Shown here piece by piece: positions 6,503-10,401 of a stretch of DNA of 10,401 nucleotides. The translations under genes and the position numbers were made by a program. Below the pieces are notes generated by a model. It was given only the letters and a program-made list of their open reading frames with translations. It was not told the origin of the DNA and ran no database searches. Each line of letters opens with the position of its first letter. Within the stretch, counting starts at the first letter, position 1. Source of the stretch: UM-FILTER-36-13 sp964394835 (lineage in GTDB: Bacteria > Patescibacteriota > Patescibacteriia > UBA1558 > GWA2-36-10); the NCBI GenBank assembly GCA_964394835.1, contig CAYMZA010000018.1, forward strand, positions 1-10,401, written 5' to 3'.

Positions 6503-7769
6503 ATTTTTTTTAGGTTTATTTGTAATATCCCTACCGTTACAAACTAGATGGATTTTTTCTGATCAATTATTTGATGGTCAAATATGGGAGTATGGGCGAT
6601 TAAGTTTATATATAACAATGATTATTTTGTTATTATCTGCTTTATTCTTTGCTTTATCTCATAAAAAAGAAATATATTTTTCAAAGAATAAGTTTCTTTA
6701 TTTTATTTTTGCTTATTCTATAATAATAAGTATATTGTCTCCAATACCTAGTGTTTCATTATATTATTTAGGAATTATTTACATAGCAATTCTTTTTGGT
6801 TATTTATTAAGGTTTGTTTCTAAAACTTGGATTCTTTCTTTAATATTATTTTCAGGTTTGATTCAAAGCATTATTGCTTTACAACAACTATTTCAACAAA
6901 AGATTGTGGCTAATAAATGGTTAGGTATTGCAGAGCATTTATCAGAAACTTTAGGAACTTCTGTTGTAGAATTTATGGATCAAAGATTTTTAAGGGTTTA
7001 TGGATTATTACCTCATCCCAATATTCTTGCTGGTTTTCTATTCTTAACTATTTTTTCAGCTATTTATTTATGGATTGATATATATACTGAAAAGAAAGAG
7101 GAAAAATGGGTTAATTTTTTAAATACACATAATGTTAAAAAAGTTATTTTTATTCTTTTAACTTTAATTCTTTCTACGTACGCTTTATTAGCAACTTTTT
7201 CTCGTAGTGCTGTTATAGCTTTAATTATTTCTTTGTTTAGTGTTTTGCTTATAAATATATTTAAAAATAAATGGGTTATTGTTCAGATTATTCTTAAATA
7301 CATTGTTTTGTTTATAGTAATATTTTATTCTTTTAATTTATACTTTCCTAGTTTATGGAATGTTCGTTTAGAGATTACTGGAAGATTAGAAGCTCAGTCC
7401 ATAGAAGAAAGAGTAGATTCATTTTCTCAAATAGATTTACAAGATACTAGAAGTATTATATTTGGGCAAGGATTAGGTATGAATACTTACTTTACATATA
7501 ATACAAATAAGTTATCCAATGCTTATGAAGCTCAACCAATACATAATATCTTCATATTATTATTTGCTGAAATTGGGATTATAGGTGTATTTATATTATT
7601 AAGCATAGTTAAAAAGATTATTAAAAGTGCTAAAGAAGCTGATCTTTTGTCAACATCTGTACTGCTAGGATTTGGAATTATAGGGTTATTTGATCATTAT
7701 ATTTGGACTTCATATATAGGTTGGTTATTAGTATGTTTAGCTGTATCATTATTATATAAAAGAGAATAA
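6486..7769 (+). CDS. O-antigen ligase / Wzy-like polytopic membrane protein
   Basis: Proteins of this superfamily join or polymerise undecaprenyl-linked glycans at the outer face of the cytoplasmic membrane. The 427-residue product has about ten hydrophobic helices and the expected landmarks: RVYGLLPHPNILAGFL (170-185), ATFSRSAVIALI (236-247) with conserved Arg240, a large external loop (about 290-350) containing GQGLGMN (327-333), and QPIHNIFILLFAEIGIIGV (350-368) with His353, followed by FDHYIWTSYIGWL near the end. In a CPR cell, which probably lacks classical lipopolysaccharide, the acceptor is unknown: a cell-wall glycan, S-layer glycan or lipid. It starts inside the preceding gene, so the two are probably one operon. 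No terminator was seen between its stop and the groES promoter only 10 bases on. Ligase and polymerase cannot be told apart from sequence alone. Confidence 0.85.
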   Translation: MNKLFKFFLGLFVISLPLQTRWIFSDQLFDGQIWEYGRLSLYITMIILLLSALFFALSHKKEIYFSKNKFLYFIFAYSIIISILSPIPSVSLYYLGIIYIAILFGYLLRFVSKTWILSLILFSGLIQSIIALQQLFQQKIVANKWLGIAEHLSETLGTSVVEFMDQRFLRVYGLLPHPNILAGFLFLTIFSAIYLWIDIYTEKKEEKWVNFLNTHNVKKVIFILLTLILSTYALLATFSRSAVIALIISLFSVLLINIFKNKWVIVQIILKYIVLFIVIFYSFNLYFPSLWNVRLEITGRLEAQSIEERVDSFSQIDLQDTRSIIFGQGLGMNTYFTYNTNKLSNAYEAQPIHNIFILLFAEIGIIGVFILLSIVKKIIKSAKEADLLSTSVLLGFGIIGLFDHYIWTSYIGWLLVCLAVSLLYKRE

Positions 7770-7778
7770 TATAATTAT

Positions 7779-7807
7779 TTGACAAAAGTATCTTAGCACT
7801 CTATAAT
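7779..7807 (+). promoter_or_regulatory. Consensus sigma70-type promoter of groES-groEL
   Basis: TTGACA (7779-7784) and TATAAT (7802-7807) are both perfect and separated by exactly 17 bases. The -10 box lies inside the spacer of the CIRCE element, so operator occupancy would directly block RNA polymerase. Expected transcription start is near 7814. Confidence 0.93.
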
Positions 7808-7819
7808 ACAGAGTGCTAA
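7793..7819 (+). promoter_or_regulatory. CIRCE operator (HrcA binding site)
   Basis: TTAGCACTC (7793-7801), a 9-base spacer, then GAGTGCTAA (7811-7819): an exact match to the known CIRCE 9-9-9 inverted repeat. CIRCE is bound by the heat-shock repressor HrcA, whose activity depends on GroEL, so groESL here is predicted to be derepressed on heat or protein-folding stress. hrcA itself is not in the window. Confidence 0.97.
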
Positions 7820-7845
7820 TTTTATTAATAATTAATAAAGAAAAT

Positions 7846-8121
7846 ATGAACTTAAAACCATTGGGAGATAGGGTAGTTATAAAAGCTATGCCTAAAGAAG
7901 AAACTACTAAATCAGGTATTATACTACCAGATACAGTTAATAAAGAGTCACGTATGGAAGGTGAAATTTTAGCTATTGGTAGTGGTGAGAAAATAGAGAA
8001 ATTAAATTTAAGTATTGGTCAAAAAGTTATATATTCTGAATATGGTGGTTCAGAAATAAAAATAGACGATCAAGAATATAAGATATTAAATCATGATGAT
8101 TTATTAGCAATAATTGAATAA
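7846..8121 (+). CDS. groES: Co-chaperonin GroES (Hsp10)
   Basis: GroES forms the heptameric lid of the GroEL folding chamber in the cytoplasm. The 91-residue product starts MNLKPLGDRVVIKA and has the mobile loop with its GroEL-binding hydrophobic tripeptide (GIIL, 24-27) and the EGEILAIGSG and GQKVIYSEYGG segments of the beta-barrel. An in-frame ATG at 7813 would add 11 unlike residues and lies inside the CIRCE element and at or before the transcription start, so 7846 is preferred. The ribosome binding site is weak (AAAGAAAAT). groEL follows 18 bases later in the same operon. Confidence 0.97.
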   Translation: MNLKPLGDRVVIKAMPKEETTKSGIILPDTVNKESRMEGEILAIGSGEKIEKLNLSIGQKVIYSEYGGSEIKIDDQEYKILNHDDLLAIIE

Positions 8122-8139
8122 TTAAAGAAAGGAAAATAT

Positions 8140-9774
8140 ATGGCTAAACAAATTATTTTTAGTGAAGAAGCTCGTTCTAAGATGAAGGACGGCGTAGATA
8201 TTTTAGCAGATTCAGTTAAAGTAACATTAGGGCCTAAAGGACGTAATGTTGTTTTAGATAAAGGTTTTGGAGCTCCAACTATAACAAAAGATGGAGTTAG
8301 TGTTGCTAAGGAAATAGAGCTAGAAGATAAGTTTGAAAATATAGGGGCAGAGATTGTAAAAGAAGTTGCTTCTAAAACTGCTGATGTAGCTGGTGATGGT
8401 ACTACTACTGCTACAATATTAGCTCAAAATATTATTAGTGAAGGATTAAAAAATGTTACTGCAGGTGTTAGCCCTTTAATATTAAAAAAAGGAATTGATA
8501 AAGCTACTAATGCTGTAGTTAAGAATTTAAAAGAAATATCAAAAGAAGTTGCTGATCAAGCTGAGATAGAACAAGTTGCTTCTATATCTGCTAATGATAA
8601 AGAAATTGGTAAGATTATAGCTTCAGCAATGGAAGCTGTAGGTAAGAACGGAGTTATAACAGTAGAAGAATCACAAAGCTTTGGTGTAGAAAAAGAAGTT
8701 GTAGAAGGTATGCAATTTGATAAAGGATATATTTCACCATATATGATTACAGATTCTGATAAAATGAAAGCAGTATATACTGATCCTTTAATTTTAATTA
8801 CAGATCAAAAGATTTCTTCTCTTCAAGATCTTTTACCATTATTAGAATCTTTAGCTCAAGCAGGTAAAAAAGATTTAGTTATAATAGCTGAAGAAGTTGA
8901 AGGAGAAGCTTTAGCTACTTTAGTTGTTAATAAGATAAGAGGTGTTATGAATACTCTAGCTATTAAATCTCCAGGATTTGGTGATCGTAAAAAAGAAACA
9001 TTACATGATATCGCTGTTTTAACTGGAGCTAAAGTTATATCAGAAGAAGTTGGTTTAAAATTAAATGCAGCTACTATTGATATGCTTGGTTCAGCTCATA
9101 AGGTTGAATCTACCAAAGAAAATACTACTATTGTAGATGGTAAGGGTGATGAGATTAGATTAAAAGAAAGAATTTCTCAAATAGAAAAAGCTATTAAAAA
9201 TGCTGATTCTGATTTTGATAAAGAAAAACTACAAGAACGTTTAGCTAAACTTACAGGTGGTGTAGCAGTTATTAAAGTAGGTGCAGCTACAGAAACAGAA
9301 ATGAAAGAAAAGAAAGATCGTATTGAAGATGCTTTAGCTGCTACCAGAGCTGCTGTAGAAGAAGGTGTTGTGGTTGGTGGTGGTGTAGCTTATGTAAGAT
9401 CTTTAGAAAGCATTGATGAATTAGAATTAGAAGATGAAGAAGCTTTAGGTGCTGAAATATTAAAGAAAGCTTTAGTAACACCCTTGAAACAAATAGCTAT
9501 TAATGCTGGTAAAGATGGAGGTGTTGTAGTTTCTGAAGTTCTTAATGGTAATAATAATTTTGGTTATAATGCTCAAGAAGATAAGTTTGAAGATTTAGTT
9601 GTTTCAGGAATTATTGACCCCACTAAAGTTACTAGATCTGCTTTGCAAAATGCTACTTCAGCTGCAGGTATGTTTTTAACTACCGAAGCTGTTATTACTG
9701 ATATACCTAAAGAAGGAGATGATAATTCAATGGGTGGCATGCCTCCAATGGGTGGTGGAATGCCAATGATGTAA
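8140..9774 (+). CDS. groEL: Chaperonin GroEL (Hsp60)
   Basis: GroEL is the double-ring ATP-dependent folding chaperonin. The 544-residue product is full length and highly conserved: VKVTLGPKGRNVVLDKGFG (27-44), TKDGVSVAKEI with Asp51, the ATP-binding AGDGTTTATIL with Asp86, and DALAATRAAVEEGVVVGGG, whose leading Asp corresponds to the catalytic Asp398 of the E. coli protein. It ends in the methionine/glycine-rich tail GGMPPMGGGMPMM. An AAAGGA about seven bases upstream is a moderate Shine-Dalgarno, better than the one for groES. It is co-transcribed with groES from the CIRCE-controlled promoter and ends at the terminator at 9794. Confidence 0.98.
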   Translation: MAKQIIFSEEARSKMKDGVDILADSVKVTLGPKGRNVVLDKGFGAPTITKDGVSVAKEIELEDKFENIGAEIVKEVASKTADVAGDGTTTATILAQNIISEGLKNVTAGVSPLILKKGIDKATNAVVKNLKEISKEVADQAEIEQVASISANDKEIGKIIASAMEAVGKNGVITVEESQSFGVEKEVVEGMQFDKGYISPYMITDSDKMKAVYTDPLILITDQKISSLQDLLPLLESLAQAGKKDLVIIAEEVEGEALATLVVNKIRGVMNTLAIKSPGFGDRKKETLHDIAVLTGAKVISEEVGLKLNAATIDMLGSAHKVESTKENTTIVDGKGDEIRLKERISQIEKAIKNADSDFDKEKLQERLAKLTGGVAVIKVGAATETEMKEKKDRIEDALAATRAAVEEGVVVGGGVAYVRSLESIDELELEDEEALGAEILKKALVTPLKQIAINAGKDGGVVVSEVLNGNNNFGYNAQEDKFEDLVVSGIIDPTKVTRSALQNATSAAGMFLTTEAVITDIPKEGDDNSMGGMPPMGGGMPMM

Positions 9775-9793
9775 AGTTTAAATATGTTAGTAT

Positions 9794-9837
9794 AAAGGCC
9801 TCCTTAACTAGGGGGTTTTTATTTTTCTCTTTTTTTG
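9794..9837 (+). terminator. Rho-independent terminator after groEL
   Basis: AAAGGCCTCC (9794-9803) pairs with GGGGGTTTTT (9811-9820) over 10 positions including three G-T wobbles, with a 7-base loop, followed by an ATTTTTCTCTTTTTTT tract. Confidence 0.85.
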
Positions 9838-9844
9838 GTATAAT
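9836..9844 (+). promoter_or_regulatory. Extended -10 promoter for the secreted dockerin-like gene
   Basis: TGG directly precedes a perfect TATAAT (9839-9844), forming a TGn extended -10 element. No good -35 is present because that position falls in the T tract of the groEL terminator. It lies about 30 bases upstream of the ATG at 9875. Confidence 0.55.
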
Positions 9845-9874
9845 ATAATTGTATTTATTAAATAATGAAATAAT

Positions 9875-10401
9875 ATGTTAAACACTAAAAAACTTTTTCT
9901 TATAGGGTTATTAATCTTATCTCTTGCCTTTATTATATATAAAGGAATAATAGTTAGCGCAGAAGAAAATATAACCCTTGATTTAAACAATGATAGTACT
10001 ATTAATACACAGGATTTTGCTATACTAGCTAGCTACATTGGTAATGATGATCAATCTACTTGTTATGAGAATTTCCAGCCTTCTCTACCTACTATGGGTC
10101 CAACATTAACTTCACAAGAACAAGCTACTTTAGTTAGTAATCTTGATCCAGGTATTTGGTGCGATGTTTTAACGGGTATTTTAGAAACAGCATATAATGG
10201 AGTTTATAATAGAGTAGCTGATCTTAACTCTGATCAAACTATTAATCCATTAGACTTAGCTATGTTAGCAAGCATGGATGATGATAATGCTTGTTTTAAT
10301 AGATTTGTAGGTACATATAGTTATTCTGACTATGAAAATGTTGATTGGTGTAATGGTTTATATGTTGGAATGTCAAATTATATGACTGAAGAAGATGATA
10401 T
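9875..10401 (+). CDS. Secreted protein with dockerin/EF-hand-like calcium-binding repeats (3' end beyond window)
   Basis: The reading frame is open from ATG 9875 to the window end (175 codons, no stop). It starts MLNTKKLFLIGLLILSLAFI, a signal peptide or N-terminal anchor, cleavable around residue 29 (VSA-EE). Two loops fit the dockerin type I/EF-hand pattern DxNxDxxIxxxD: D36-N38-D40-I43-D47, then A(I/M)LAS, and D116-N118-D120-I123-D127, again with A(I/M)LAS. Each is followed by an acidic stretch and a cysteine (C63, C140); a WC(D/N) motif recurs at W95-C96 and W158-C159, so a cysteine-paired repeat unit seems likely. In cellulosomes dockerins bind cohesins; in bacteria without cellulosomes such loops are usually part of surface or secreted proteins of unknown role. 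No cohesin was recognised here. The ribosome binding site is weak. Extracellular calcium-stabilised repeats are the safest reading; the function of the remainder cannot be judged. Confidence 0.78.
   Translation, partial: MLNTKKLFLIGLLILSLAFIIYKGIIVSAEENITLDLNNDSTINTQDFAILASYIGNDDQSTCYENFQPSLPTMGPTLTSQEQATLVSNLDPGIWCDVLTGILETAYNGVYNRVADLNSDQTINPLDLAMLASMDDDNACFNRFVGTYSYSDYENVDWCNGLYVGMSNYMTEEDD

Noticed and set aside
7813..7845. Upstream in-frame ATG for groES adding 11 residues
   Set aside because: It sits inside the CIRCE right arm at or before the expected transcription start; GroES proteins begin at the MNLKPLGDRV methionine.
9808..9990. Minus-strand open frame of about 60 codons after groEL
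   Set aside because: It overlaps the groEL terminator and the signal-peptide end of the plus-strand secreted protein, has low-complexity composition and no ribosome binding site.
1..10401. CRISPR array, insertion sequence or other mobile element
   Set aside because: No regularly spaced direct repeats, transposase or integrase frame, or terminal inverted repeats with target duplication were found.
1..10401. UGA recoded to glycine, as in some CPR lineages
   Set aside because: I saw no in-frame TGA in the real genes, and glycines are all encoded by GGN, so the standard bacterial code is sufficient.

Overview
This AT-rich window (roughly 27-30% G+C in most genes) looks like a chromosomal segment of a Candidate Phyla Radiation (Patescibacteria, Parcubacteria-like) bacterium. 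That placement is an inference from remembered family resemblance. It rests on the membrane-anchored family-5 solute-binding protein next to secG, the winged-helix/nucleotidyltransferase-like protein paired with an O-antigen-ligase-type protein, the low G+C, and mostly weak ribosome binding sites. The standard genetic code fits: ordinary genes end in TAA and I saw no in-frame TGA.

Layout. On the minus strand, secG (1916-2134) is followed by an extracellular solute-binding protein gene whose reading frame runs from about 1885 down to 2; both lie downstream of a clear promoter at 2157-2185. Divergent to them is uvrA (2271-5105, plus), which ends at a bidirectional hairpin terminator (5118-5144). 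The stretch 5145-5542 is not empty. It holds a minus-strand 54-codon ORF (5245-5409) at about 52% G+C with a consensus promoter, a full Shine-Dalgarno sequence and a perfect palindrome at the expected 5' end of its transcript. It is the strongest candidate here for something undescribed. On the plus strand a winged-helix/nucleotidyltransferase-like protein (5543-6502) overlaps a polytopic O-antigen-ligase-like protein (6486-7769). Next comes groES-groEL (7846-9774) under a consensus promoter embedded in a perfect CIRCE operator, closed by a terminator. A secreted protein with two dockerin/EF-hand-like calcium loops starts at 9875 and runs off the window.

Functionally the window mixes housekeeping (protein export, nucleotide excision repair, chaperonin) with cell-surface functions (peptide/oligopeptide capture, surface polysaccharide ligation or polymerisation, a secreted calcium-binding protein). 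groESL is predicted to be HrcA-controlled heat-shock regulated. The small ORF is unexplained; its signals suggest strong and possibly regulated expression.
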